DNA from: Cellulomonas cellasea
GTDB taxonomy: Bacteria > Actinomycetota > Actinomycetes > Actinomycetales > Cellulomonadaceae
Length of the DNA stretch: 38,138 nt
Reading direction: 5' to 3'
Assembly: GCF_030372105.1 (NCBI RefSeq)
Contig: NZ_JAUDBQ010000025.1
Location: 1 to 38,138, forward strand
The notes beneath the pieces are model-generated. The model was not told where the DNA came from. It made no database searches and worked only from the letters and a program-made list of their open reading frames with translations. Both the position numbers and the translations under genes were made by a program. Positions 15,885 through 23,617 of the stretch are shown piece after piece (the stretch's first letter is position 1; each line of letters starts with the position of its first letter).

Positions 15885-17174
15885 TCAGTACTGCTGGAGC
15901 CCGGCGTACAGCGGGTGCGCGTCGGTGAGCTTCTGCACGCGTGCGCGCAGCGCCTCGACGTCGGCGGCCTGGCCGTCGACCAGCGCGGTGGCGATGATGT
16001 CGGCCACCTCGGCGAACTCCGCGTCGCCGAATCCCCGCGTCGCGAGCGCGGGCGTGCCGATGCGCAGGCCCGACGTGACGCGCGGGGGGCGCGGGTCGAA
16101 GGGCACCGCGTTGCGGTTCACGGTGATGCCGACGGCGTGCAGGAGGTCCTCGGCCTGCTGGCCGTCCAGGTCCGAGTGGCGCAGGTCGACGAGCACCAGG
16201 TGCACGTCGGTGCCGCCCGTCAGCACGGAGACCCCGGCGCCGGTGACGTCGGCCGCCATCAGGCGCTCGGCGATGAGCTTCGCGCCGGAGAGCGTGCGCT
16301 CCTGGCGGTCGCGGAACTCCGGCGAGCCAGCGATCTTGAAGGAGACGGCCTTGGCGGCGACCACGTGCATGAGGGGCCCGCCCTGCTGGCCGGGGAAGAC
16401 CGCCGAGTCGATCTTCTTGGCGTACTCCTGCTTGGACAGGATGAAGCCCGAGCGGGGGCCGCCGATCGTCTTGTGCACGGTGGACGACACCACGTCCGCG
16501 TAGGGCACGGGGTTGGGGTGCAGGCCCGCGGCCACCAGCCCGGCGAAGTGGGCCATGTCGACCCAGAGCTTCGCGCCGACCTCGTCGGCGATGGAGCGGA
16601 ACGCCTCGAAGTCGAGCTGGCGCGGGTACGCGGACCAGCCGCCGATGATGACGTCGGGGCGGTGCTCGAGGGCCGCGGCCCGCACTGCCTCCGGGTCGAT
16701 GAGGAACGTCTCGGGGTTCACGCCATAGGCGGAGACGTCGTAGAGCTTGCCCGAGAAGTTGATCTTCATGCCGTGCGTGAGGTGGCCGCCGTGGGCCAGC
16801 TCGAGGCCGAGGATCTTGTCGCCCTTGTTGATCAGCGCGTGCAGCACCGCGGCGTTGGCCGTGGCGCCGGAGTGCGGCTGGACGTTGGCGTGCTCGGCGC
16901 CGAACAGGGCCTTCGCCCGCTCGATGGCGAGCGTCTCGGCGATGTCGACCTGCTCGCAGCCGCCGTAGTAGCGGCGGCCGGGGTAGCCCTCGGCGTACTT
17001 GTTGGTGAGCACGGAGCCCTGCGCCTGCAGGACGGCCCGCGGCACGAAGTTCTCGCTCGCGATCATCTCGAGAGTGCCCTGCTGGCGGGCGAGCTCTCCG
17101 TCCAGCACCGCGGCGATCTCAGGGTCGACGGCGGACAGGTTCTGGTCGAGCACGGGGGTCTGGTCGACGCTCAT
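15885..17174 (-). CDS. glyA: Serine hydroxymethyltransferase
   Basis: PLP enzyme interconverting serine + THF and glycine + 5,10-methylene-THF, 429 residues. Landmarks: [10 protein letters not shown] near residue 40, [35 protein letters not shown], and the PLP-binding Lys235 in [13 protein letters not shown]. Most family members have a TLRGPR-like loop here, so the Ile is a mild variant. The ATG at 17174 is preceded by GAGGAGA and gives normal length; the longer upstream frame overlaps the riboswitch and is not coding. Expression is expected to rise with ZTP/ZMP through the riboswitch at 17248-17323, that is when 10-formyl-THF runs short. Confidence 0.96.
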   Translation of the reverse strand: MSVDQTPVLDQNLSAVDPEIAAVLDGELARQQGTLEMIASENFVPRAVLQAQGSVLTNKYAEGYPGRRYYGGCEQVDIAETLAIERAKALFGAEHANVQPHSGATANAAVLHALINKGDKILGLELAHGGHLTHGMKINFSGKLYDVSAYGVNPETFLIDPEAVRAAALEHRPDVIIGGWSAYPRQLDFEAFRSIADEVGAKLWVDMAHFAGLVAAGLHPNPVPYADVVSSTVHKTIGGPRSGFILSKQEYAKKIDSAVFPGQQGGPLMHVVAAKAVSFKIAGSPEFRDRQERTLSGAKLIAERLMAADVTGAGVSVLTGGTDVHLVLVDLRHSDLDGQQAEDLLHAVGITVNRNAVPFDPRPPRVTSGLRIGTPALATRGFGDAEFAEVADIIATALVDGQAADVEALRARVQKLTDAHPLYAGLQQY

Positions 17175-17247
17175 GTCTCTCCTCGCAGTCAGCGTGCGGG
17201 TTCCCGGCATACGTCGGGCACGCACACGGATGGTGTGGTGACCGAGG

Positions 17248-17323
17248 GCCCAGGCGTCCGACCCGAAGTCTGCTGCTGCGTCGCTCCCCGGTGGTGTTCC
17301 ACCCGTTGCGCCAGTCACGACGC
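17248..17323 (-). promoter_or_regulatory. ZTP riboswitch (pfl motif) upstream of glyA
   Basis: Read on the minus strand, P1 is formed by GCGTCG (17323-17318) and CGACGC (17283-17278). Inside are the conserved TGACTGGCG, the small hairpin GGTGG-AACA-CCACC and GGGGAG. A linker with a GAC-TTCGG-GTC hairpin leads to the second conserved block CGCCTGGGC (ending 17248), whose GCC can form the pseudoknot with the CTGGC. This matches the known pfl/ZTP aptamer almost base for base. Between it and the glyA RBS lies a GCGTGC...GCACGC hairpin enclosing CCCG...CGGG. CCCTC just after the aptamer could mask the GAGG of the RBS, suggesting translational control. That last step is inference. Confidence 0.95.
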
Positions 17324-17392
17324 GGCCAGCCTACCAACCCGGCGCGACTGCCCGGCGTCGTTTCCCGGCGCCCGGGCGCCTCGAGTGGCCGG

Positions 17393-17905
17393 TCAGCCGC
17401 GTGCGGCCCCCACCGGTGACACCTCGCCGTCGCCGAGGATCTTGCGCAGGTACGCGAACGTCAGGTCGCCGGCGGTCTGGTCGTGCTGGTGGGTGTAGCC
17501 GTGGCGCTCGTACAGCGCGAGGTTCTGCACCGAGTCGCGGCCGGTGAAGACCCAGACCTCGTTGATGTCCTCGGGCAGCAGCGGCAGGATCGCGAGCAGC
17601 AGGCGGGTGCCGATCCCCCGGCCCTGCACGTCGGGCGCCACCGCGAGCCGGCCCAGGGTGGCCTTGCCGTCCTCGAGCAGCACGCGGATGGAGCCGACGA
17701 GCCGGTGCCCGGACCAGGCGCCGAGGGTGATGACGCCGTCGGCCACGAGGTCGGCGCGCAGCTCGTCGTACGTCTGCGTCAGCGGCGGGATGTTCGGGTC
17801 GCCGTAGATCTGCGCCTCGGTGACGAAGGCCGCGCGGCGCAGCGTCAGCAGCTCGCCGGCGTCGGCCAGGTCGACGGGACGGATCTCCACCTCGGGCTCG
17901 CTCAT
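17393..17905 (-). CDS. GNAT-family N-acetyltransferase
   Basis: A 170-residue acetyl-CoA dependent acetyltransferase. The acetyl-CoA binding motif A is clear: LGRLAVAPDVQGRGIGTRLL (about residues 94-113), followed by ALYERHGY, the usual motif B. Substrate unknown. The ATG at 17905 (MSEPEVEIRPVDL) gives the normal domain start; a nearby ATG at 17914 would add three residues. It is convergent with nothing and sits upstream of glyA on the same strand with its own stop 70 bases before the riboswitch. The 5' end is about 105 bases from the divergent purU. Confidence 0.88.
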   Translation of the reverse strand: MSEPEVEIRPVDLADAGELLTLRRAAFVTEAQIYGDPNIPPLTQTYDELRADLVADGVITLGAWSGHRLVGSIRVLLEDGKATLGRLAVAPDVQGRGIGTRLLLAILPLLPEDINEVWVFTGRDSVQNLALYERHGYTHQHDQTAGDLTFAYLRKILGDGEVSPVGAARG

Positions 17906-18010
17906 GCGTCCCATCGTCCCATCACCCGGCGCCGCTCCGGGGAGGAACACGCGCTCATCCTGTGTCCGGCTGCGCGGCGGCCCCAGGGTGCTCGACTACC
18001 CTTGGCGACC

Positions 18011-18883
18011 GTGTCCACCCCGCTCCTCCACACCCCCGATGGGACCCACTGGGTCCTGACCCTCTCGTGCCCCGACCGCCCCGGCATCGTGCATGCGGTG
18101 GCCGGCCTGCTGGCGGAGCACGGCGGCAACATCACCGAGTCGCAGCAGTTCGGCGACCCGCTCACCGGGCTGTTCTTCATGCGCGTGCAGGTGACCGCCT
18201 CGGTGGCGCGGCACACGCTGGAGAGCGCCCTGACGGACCTGGCGGGCCGCTTCATGATGAAGTGGCGCCTGGACGTCGCCGGGCGGCCCGTGCGCACGCT
18301 GGTGATGGGATCGACGGCGGCGCACTGCCTCAACGACCTGGCCTTCCGCCAGCGGTCCGAGAACCTGCCCGTGGACCTGGTCGCAGTGGTGTCGAACCAC
18401 ACGGCGCTGGCCGACCTGGCGCGCTTCTACGACATCCCGTTCCACCACGTGCCCGTGACCGCCGCGACCAAGCCCGCCGCGGAGGACCGGCTCCTGCAGC
18501 TCGTCGAGGAGCTGGACGTCGAGCTCGTGGTGCTGGCCCGCTACATGCAGATCCTCTCGGACGACCTGTGCCGGGCGTTGTCGGGCCGGATCATCAACAT
18601 CCACCACTCGTTCCTGCCGTCCTTCAAGGGCGCGCGGCCGTACGCCCAGGCCCACGACCGCGGGGTCAAGCTCATCGGCGCCACCGCGCACTACGTCACG
18701 GGCGACCTGGACGAGGGCCCGATCATCGAGCAGGACGTGGAGCGCGTGGACCACACCCGCTCGGTGGAGGACCTGGTCGCGCTGGGCCAGGACGTCGAGC
18801 GCCGGACGCTGGCGCGCGCCGTGCGCTGGCACGCCGAGCACCGGGTGCTGCTGGACGGGCACCGCACGATCGTCTTCCGCTGA
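18011..18883 (+). CDS. purU: Formyltetrahydrofolate deformylase
   Basis: Hydrolyses 10-formyl-THF to THF and formate, balancing one-carbon pools, 290 residues. An N-terminal ACT domain (about 13-90, SCPDRPGIVHAVAGLLAEHGGN pattern) is followed by a formyltransferase-type domain. The catalytic Asn196 and His198 lie in INIHHSFLPS, and Asp234 lies in HYVTGDLDEG. The GTG at 18011 gives normal length. TACCCT at 17997-18002, 8 bases ahead, looks like a -10 box, so the transcript is likely leaderless. It shares its neighbourhood with folD and glyA, which make the substrate. A hairpin follows at 18891. Confidence 0.95.
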   Translation: MSTPLLHTPDGTHWVLTLSCPDRPGIVHAVAGLLAEHGGNITESQQFGDPLTGLFFMRVQVTASVARHTLESALTDLAGRFMMKWRLDVAGRPVRTLVMGSTAAHCLNDLAFRQRSENLPVDLVAVVSNHTALADLARFYDIPFHHVPVTAATKPAAEDRLLQLVEELDVELVVLARYMQILSDDLCRALSGRIINIHHSFLPSFKGARPYAQAHDRGVKLIGATAHYVTGDLDEGPIIEQDVERVDHTRSVEDLVALGQDVERRTLARAVRWHAEHRVLLDGHRTIVFR

Positions 18884-18890
18884 CCTGACC

Positions 18891-18912
18891 GGATCGACAA
18901 CGATGTCGATCC
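18891..18912 (+). terminator. Hairpin after purU
   Basis: GGATCGACA (18891-18899) and TGTCGATCC (18904-18912) form a perfect 9-bp stem with loop ACGA, 8 bases after the purU stop. No T-run. Confidence 0.65.
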
Positions 18913-18920
18913 GCACGGCG

Positions 18921-18934
18921 GCGAAACGATTCAC
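18921..18934 (+). promoter_or_regulatory. LacI-like operator candidate upstream of the esterase
   Basis: GCGAAACGATTCAC is an imperfect palindrome centred on CG (10 of 14 positions symmetric), the form bound by many LacI-family sugar regulators. It lies about 130 bases before the esterase start. No promoter boxes could be fixed. Confidence 0.35.
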
Positions 18935-19063
18935 GTCGTCGCGGCGGCGGTGAGGGCCGGGCCATGCTCCGAGAGCCGACGGCCTCCGCGTCCGATGGAG
19001 GCCACCCGCCCCCGGTGCGTGGCCGACGACGTCCACCATGCCACCGGCTCATCGAGGAGACCG

Positions 19064-20446
19064 ATGGACCGCCCACGCCACCCCGTCGCCCGCGTCGCCG
19101 CAGCAGCAGCCGCCTTCGCGCTCAGCCTGCTCGGCGTCACCGCCGCTGCCATCTCCACGGCGCCACCCGCCCAAGCGGCCTCCCTGGTGGAGGTCACGAA
19201 CTTCGGCGCCAACCCCAGCGGCCTGCAGATGCACCTGTTCGTGCCCGACAACCTCCCGGCCCGCCCGGGGGTCCTCGTCGCGGTGCACTACTGCACAGGC
19301 TCCGGCCCCGCGTTCTACAACGGCTCGCAGTTCGACGAGCTCGCCACCCGCTACGGCTACATCGTCATCTACCCGTCCGCGACGCGGAGCGGCAACTGCT
19401 TCGACGTGTCCTCCCCCGAGGCGCTGCGCCGCGACGGCGGCAGCGACCCGGTGGGCATCCGGTCGATGCTCCAGTACGTGCAGCAGCGCTACACCACGGA
19501 CACCAGCAAGGTCTTCGCCACCGGGGTCTCCTCCGGCGCGATGATGACGCAGGTGCTGCTGGCCAACTACCCAGACGTCTTCGCCGCCGGCTCGGCGTTC
19601 GCCGGAGTGCCGGCCTCCTGCTTCGCGACGACCAACGGCTCGGGATGGAACAGCGACTGCTCGCAGGGCCGCATCACCAAGACGGCCCAGGAGTGGGGCG
19701 CCCTCGTCCGCAACGCCTACCCGGGGTACACGGGCGCCCGGCCCCGCGTGCAGCTGTGGCACGGCACCAACGACGAGACGCTGAGCTACGTCAACTTCGG
19801 CGAGTCGATCAAGCAGTGGACCAACGTGCTGGGCGTCAGCGCCACCCCGGCGTCCACCGACACCCCGGCCAGCGGCATCACGCGCACCCGGTACGGGGCG
19901 ACGGGCGACCGGGCCCCGGTCGAGGCCAACAGCATGCAGGGCGTCTCGCACAACCTGCCCGTCGACGCCGCGGCGGGCATCCACTTCTTCGGGCTGGACA
20001 CCACCACCCCCACCACGCCTCCTCCCACCACGGCTCCCCCGACGACGGCGCCGCCCACCACAGCGCCTCCGACCACCGCGCCGCCCACCACAGCCCCGCC
20101 GACGCCGACCCCGACGAGCACCACCACCGGGAGCTGCACAGTCGCGTACAGCGTCAACCAGTGGAACACCGGGTTCACCGCGAACGTCACGGTGAAGAAC
20201 CTGACCGCCACCCCGCTCAACGGCTGGAAGCTGACCTGGTCCTTCCCATCGGGCCAGCAGGTCACGCAGGCGTGGAGCTCGGTGACCACCCAGCAGGGCG
20301 CGCAGGTGACAGCGACCAACGCGGCCTGGAACGCGGCCGTCCCAGCGGGCGGGTCGGTGCAGTTCGGGTTCAACGGCTCGCACACGGGGGTGAACACCGC
20401 GCCCACGTCGTTCGCGCTCAACGGCACGGCCTGCGTGGGCGGATGA
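19064..20446 (+). CDS. Secreted PHB-depolymerase/CE1-family esterase with CBM2
   Basis: Predicted extracellular carbohydrate esterase (acetylxylan or feruloyl type) or polyhydroxyalkanoate depolymerase-like hydrolase, 460 residues. A Sec signal peptide ends near APPAQA (residue 38-39). The alpha/beta-hydrolase domain (about 40-310) has the nucleophile elbow GVSSG (Ser156), Asp237 in HGTNDE and His296 in GVSHN. Cysteines in HYCTGS, GNCFD, ASCFA and SDCSQ are likely disulfides. A Pro/Thr linker with five PPTTA units (320-344) leads to a C-terminal CBM2-type cellulose-binding module (about 357-460, [19 protein letters not shown], then NGW and terminal cysteine). GAGGAGA lies close ahead of the ATG. 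A plant cell-wall role is the best fit given the CBM2. Confidence 0.88.
   Translation: MDRPRHPVARVAAAAAAFALSLLGVTAAAISTAPPAQAASLVEVTNFGANPSGLQMHLFVPDNLPARPGVLVAVHYCTGSGPAFYNGSQFDELATRYGYIVIYPSATRSGNCFDVSSPEALRRDGGSDPVGIRSMLQYVQQRYTTDTSKVFATGVSSGAMMTQVLLANYPDVFAAGSAFAGVPASCFATTNGSGWNSDCSQGRITKTAQEWGALVRNAYPGYTGARPRVQLWHGTNDETLSYVNFGESIKQWTNVLGVSATPASTDTPASGITRTRYGATGDRAPVEANSMQGVSHNLPVDAAAGIHFFGLDTTTPTTPPPTTAPPTTAPPTTAPPTTAPPTTAPPTPTPTSTTTGSCTVAYSVNQWNTGFTANVTVKNLTATPLNGWKLTWSFPSGQQVTQAWSSVTTQQGAQVTATNAAWNAAVPAGGSVQFGFNGSHTGVNTAPTSFALNGTACVGG
20021..20095 (+). repeat. Five 15-bp repeats encoding the PPTTA linker
   Basis: Five in-frame units, each coding for PPTTA with third-base variation, form the flexible linker between the esterase and its CBM2. 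This is a typical cellulase-type linker, not a regulatory repeat. Confidence 0.9.
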
Positions 20447-20460
20447 CCTGAGACGCGGGG

Positions 20461-20495
20461 CCGGCGCCCTCAGCCCGGGTGGGCAGGGGCGCCGG
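20461..20495. terminator. Hairpin between converging esterase and sugar permease genes
   Basis: CCGGCGCCCT (20461-20470) pairs with AGGGGCGCCGG (20485-20495) with one bulged G, around a 14-base loop. It lies in the 74-base gap between stops at 20446 (+) and 20521 (-) and could serve both. Confidence 0.65.
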
Positions 20496-20520
20496 TCGCG
20501 CGATCGGGCCGGTCGAGCGG

Positions 20521-21753
20521 TCAGGCGGTGCGGTTGCGGCGCGCGAGCGTGTCGATGGTGACCGCGAGGGCCAGCACGATCCCGGTGATGACATACCGCT
20601 CGGAGGCGCCCATGTTGAGCAGCGTGAGCCCGCTGTTGATCGAGTGGATGATGAGCACGCCCCATAGCGCCGACCAGGCGGTGCCACGCCCGCCGAAGAG
20701 GCTGGTGCCGCCGATGACCGCCGCGGCGATGGCTGTGAGGTAGAGGTCGCCACCGCCGGTGCCCTGGTTGGCGGCCGACAGCCGCCCGACGGCCAGCACC
20801 CCGCCCAGGGCGGCCAGCGTCGAGCAGGCCACGAAGACGGAGATGTACGTGCGGCGCACCGGCACCCCGGCCCGGCGGGCGGACTCCACGGAGCCGCCGA
20901 CCGCGTGCACGCCGCGACCCCAGCGGGTGCGGCGCAGCAGGATGTCCACCACCGCCACGAGGCCGAGGAACAGCGCGAACGCCACACCGAGGCCACGGTT
21001 GGTCTGCAGGTAGGCGACTGTCGCGAGCAGCGCCACGCCGATCAGCGCCACGCGCGTCACGATGGCCACCGGCGCGCTCACCGGCAGGCCGGCCCGCCCG
21101 CGCCGCGCCCGCTCGGCCACCAGGGCGGCGCCGTATGCGACCACCACCGCGATGACCAGCGCGTACGCGACCGCCGGGGGCAGGAACCCCTGCTGGACGG
21201 TCCGCACGAGCCACGACTCGAAGGGCAGGTTCACCGAGCCGGTGGGGCCCAGCACCTTGAGCTGCAGGCCCGCGATGACCAGCAGCCCGGCGAGCGTGAA
21301 CACGAAGCTCGGCAGGCGCAGCCGCGTCGCGAGGATCCCGTACAGGACCCCGACGACCACGCCGACGGCGAGCGCCACGAGCACGGCGACGGCCACCGGC
21401 CAGCCGAGCTGCACGGAGCCCACGGCGACGAGCGCCGCCGACAGCCCGCACACCGAGCCCACGGACAGGTCGATGTGCCCCACCAGCAGCACCAGCACGA
21501 CCCCGAGCGCGATCACGCCCGTGGACGCCGACTGCATCGTCAGGTTGACCAGGTTGTCGCTGCTGAGGAAGTGCGGGTTGAGCGCCTGGAACACCGCCCA
21601 GATGACGATCAGCGCGCCGATGATCGGCAGCGAGCCGAGCTCGCCGGTGCGCAGCCGCTGGCCGATGCCCCGCACGACCTCGCGGGGAGACGACGTGTCG
21701 GGCCCTTCCGCGCCGGTCTGGACGCCAGTCTGGACGGAGACCGGCAGGCTCAT
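20521..21753 (-). CDS. xylH: Sugar ABC transporter permease (XylH-like)
   Basis: Membrane subunit of a CUT2/RbsC-type sugar importer, 410 residues with about 10-12 membrane segments after a 40-residue hydrophilic start. Family features are LLVGHIDLSVGSVCGLSAAL (the EAA-like contact region), GILATRLRLPSFVFTLAGL and VIGGTSLFGGRGT near the end. It is last in a four-gene operon; the ATG overlaps the ATPase stop by ATGA. The arrangement ROK regulator, binding protein, single-domain ATPase, permease resembles the rok7B7-xylFGH locus of Streptomyces, hence the xyl names. The sugar is inferred, not shown. Confidence 0.88.
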   Translation of the reverse strand: MSLPVSVQTGVQTGAEGPDTSSPREVVRGIGQRLRTGELGSLPIIGALIVIWAVFQALNPHFLSSDNLVNLTMQSASTGVIALGVVLVLLVGHIDLSVGSVCGLSAALVAVGSVQLGWPVAVAVLVALAVGVVVGVLYGILATRLRLPSFVFTLAGLLVIAGLQLKVLGPTGSVNLPFESWLVRTVQQGFLPPAVAYALVIAVVVAYGAALVAERARRGRAGLPVSAPVAIVTRVALIGVALLATVAYLQTNRGLGVAFALFLGLVAVVDILLRRTRWGRGVHAVGGSVESARRAGVPVRRTYISVFVACSTLAALGGVLAVGRLSAANQGTGGGDLYLTAIAAAVIGGTSLFGGRGTAWSALWGVLIIHSINSGLTLLNMGASERYVITGIVLALAVTIDTLARRNRTA

Positions 21754-22526
21754 CGGGCGGCCTCGCCCGCGCGGACCACGCGCCCGCTGCGCCCGCTGGG
21801 CGTCACCCCCGTCACGGCGGCGATCAGGTCCTCGTAGCTGGTGCTCGCGGCGTCGAAGTCGCCGTTGACGCGGCCGAGCCGCAGCACCACGATCCGGTCC
21901 GCGACGGCCTGCACGTCGGCCATCGAGTGGCTGATGAGCACCACGCCGTGGCCGCGCTCGCGCAGCCGCTCGATGAGGTTGAGCACCTCGGCGGTCTGGG
22001 TGATGCCGAGCGAGGCGGTCGGCTCGTCGAGCACCACGACGCGCGGGTCGCCGAGCAGCGAGCGGGCGATCGCGACGGCCTGGCGCTGGCCGCCGGACAG
22101 CGCGCCTACGGGCGCCCGGACGGACGGCACGCGGGCGGCGAGCTGGTTGAGCAGCTCCCAGGCGTGCTTCTCCATCGCCACCTCGTCGAGCAGCGGGCCC
22201 TGGGTGACCTCCTGGCCGAGGAAGATGTTCTCGACCACGTCGAGGTTCTCGCACAGGGCGAGGTCCTGGAACACGGCGGCGATGCCATGGGCACGGGCCA
22301 CCGCGGGGTTGACCAGGTGCACCGGGCGCCCGTCCCGCTCGACGTGCCCGTCGTCGGGCAGCAGGGCGCCCGAGACGACGCCCGCGAGCGTCGACTTCCC
22401 GGCGCCGTTGTCGCCGACCACCGCGACGACCTCATGGGCGTGGACGTCCAGGTCCACGCCCACCAGGGCCCGGACCGCGCCATAGGACTTGCTCACACCG
22501 CGCAGCGACAGCACTGGAGCGCTCAC
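21750..22526 (-). CDS. xylG: Sugar ABC transporter ATP-binding protein (XylG-like)
   Basis: Energy-coupling subunit, 258 residues. Walker A GDNGAGKS (38-45), Q-loop VFQDLAL, signature LSGGQRQA, Walker B VVVLDEPTASLG and the switch histidine in LISHS are all present. Most CUT2 sugar importers use a fused two-domain ATPase of about 500 residues. This one has a single domain, so a homodimer is expected. The GTG start at 22526 overlaps the binding-protein stop (GTGA), and the stop overlaps the permease start. Confidence 0.9.
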   Translation of the reverse strand: MSAPVLSLRGVSKSYGAVRALVGVDLDVHAHEVVAVVGDNGAGKSTLAGVVSGALLPDDGHVERDGRPVHLVNPAVARAHGIAAVFQDLALCENLDVVENIFLGQEVTQGPLLDEVAMEKHAWELLNQLAARVPSVRAPVGALSGGQRQAVAIARSLLGDPRVVVLDEPTASLGITQTAEVLNLIERLRERGHGVVLISHSMADVQAVADRIVVLRLGRVNGDFDAASTSYEDLIAAVTGVTPSGRSGRVVRAGEAAR

Positions 22527-23617
22527 TTGTCGCCCTCCTCGATGAGGCCTGCCTCGACGCAGGCGTGACGGTAGGGATCCACGCAGATCACCTCGCTGGT
22601 GTGGACGCCGCCGTCGACGATGACGTGGCGCAGGTTCTCGGTGGTCACGGCCACGGGGGTCAGCAGCACGGCGGGGACGCCGTCCACAGTCGTGGTCGTG
22701 CGGGGGGTGGAGCCGTTCAGGAGGTCGACGGCGAGGCGCGCGGCCGTGCGCGCCTCCTCGGCGATGTCCTTGTACACGGTCATGTGCTGGTCGCCGCTCA
22801 CGATGCGCTGCACCGCGCTGAGCTCGGCGTCCTGGCCGGTCACGGGGGGCAGCGGGTTGAGCCCCGCGGCCTTCATCGCGGAGATCGCGCCGCTCGCGGT
22901 GCCGTCGTTCGCGGCCCACACCGCGTCGACGCGGCCTTCGAACTGGGTGAGCTGCCCGGCCACCCACTCCTGCGCCTTGTCGGGGCTCCAGTCGGGGGTG
23001 GAGTACTCGGCGAGCACCTCGACGCCCGCGCCGTCGAAGGCCTCGCGGGCGCCCGCGAGCAGCGCGGCGGAGTTCGCGTCCGTCGCCGCGCCGCCCAGGA
23101 GCAGCACCCCGAGGACGCCGTCGGCCGGGCGCGCGGCGAGCGCCGCCACGATGGACTCGCCCTGCAGGCGGCCGACTTCCTCGCTGTCGAAGGAGACGTA
23201 CGCGGCGACGTCGGCCGACGGGAGCGAGCGGTCGTAGGCGATGACGGGCACGCCGCGCTGGGCCGCCGCGGCGACGATGCTCACGGCGGCGGACACGTCC
23301 ACCGCGTCGAGCACGAGGACGCCGGCGCCCTGGCTCAGCGCGGACTCGGCCTGCTGCTGCTGGCGCTCGGCGTCCTGCCCGGCGTTGGCGGAGACCACCT
23401 GGCACGTCGGGCAGGCCTCGGCGACCGCCGCCTCGAAGACGGGGCGGTCCACGTTCTCGTAGCGGGCGGCCTTCGACTCGGGCAGCAAGAAGGCGATGGT
23501 GGGCACGTCCTGCGCGGTCGCGGAGGCGCAGCCGGCCGTCGCCATCGAGGCTGCCAGCAGCGCCGCGGCGAGCAGCGCGGTGACGCCGGGGCGGCGCGAC
23601 ATCCGGGGCGGGGTCAT
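22523..23617 (-). CDS. xylF: Sugar-binding lipoprotein of ABC importer (XylF-like)
   Basis: Extracytoplasmic substrate-binding protein, 364 residues, periplasmic-binding-protein-4 (RbsB/XylF) fold. The signal peptide ends in the lipobox TAGC (lipidated Cys30). The mature part shows LPESKAARYENVDRP at the first strand, GVLVLDAVD, GVPVIAYDR, and VWAANDGTASGAISAMKAAGL with VTGQDAE, all typical of xylose-binding proteins (the GQDAE motif is very XylF-like). The ATG at 23617 overlaps the regulator stop (ATGA); MSRRPG five residues later is an alternative start. This makes D-xylose or a related aldose the leading substrate guess. Confidence 0.9.
   Translation of the reverse strand: MTPPRMSRRPGVTALLAAALLAASMATAGCASATAQDVPTIAFLLPESKAARYENVDRPVFEAAVAEACPTCQVVSANAGQDAERQQQQAESALSQGAGVLVLDAVDVSAAVSIVAAAAQRGVPVIAYDRSLPSADVAAYVSFDSEEVGRLQGESIVAALAARPADGVLGVLLLGGAATDANSAALLAGAREAFDGAGVEVLAEYSTPDWSPDKAQEWVAGQLTQFEGRVDAVWAANDGTASGAISAMKAAGLNPLPPVTGQDAELSAVQRIVSGDQHMTVYKDIAEEARTAARLAVDLLNGSTPRTTTTVDGVPAVLLTPVAVTTENLRHVIVDGGVHTSEVICVDPYRHACVEAGLIEEGDK

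Noticed and set aside
17175-17318. N-terminal extension of glyA to the upstream in-frame start
   Set aside because: It would translate the ZTP riboswitch, and SHMT proteins begin close to the ATG at 17174, which has a good RBS.
20021-20095. Short regular repeats as a possible CRISPR or regulatory array
   Set aside because: Units are in frame, encode PPTTA and lie between a catalytic domain and CBM2, so they are a protein linker.
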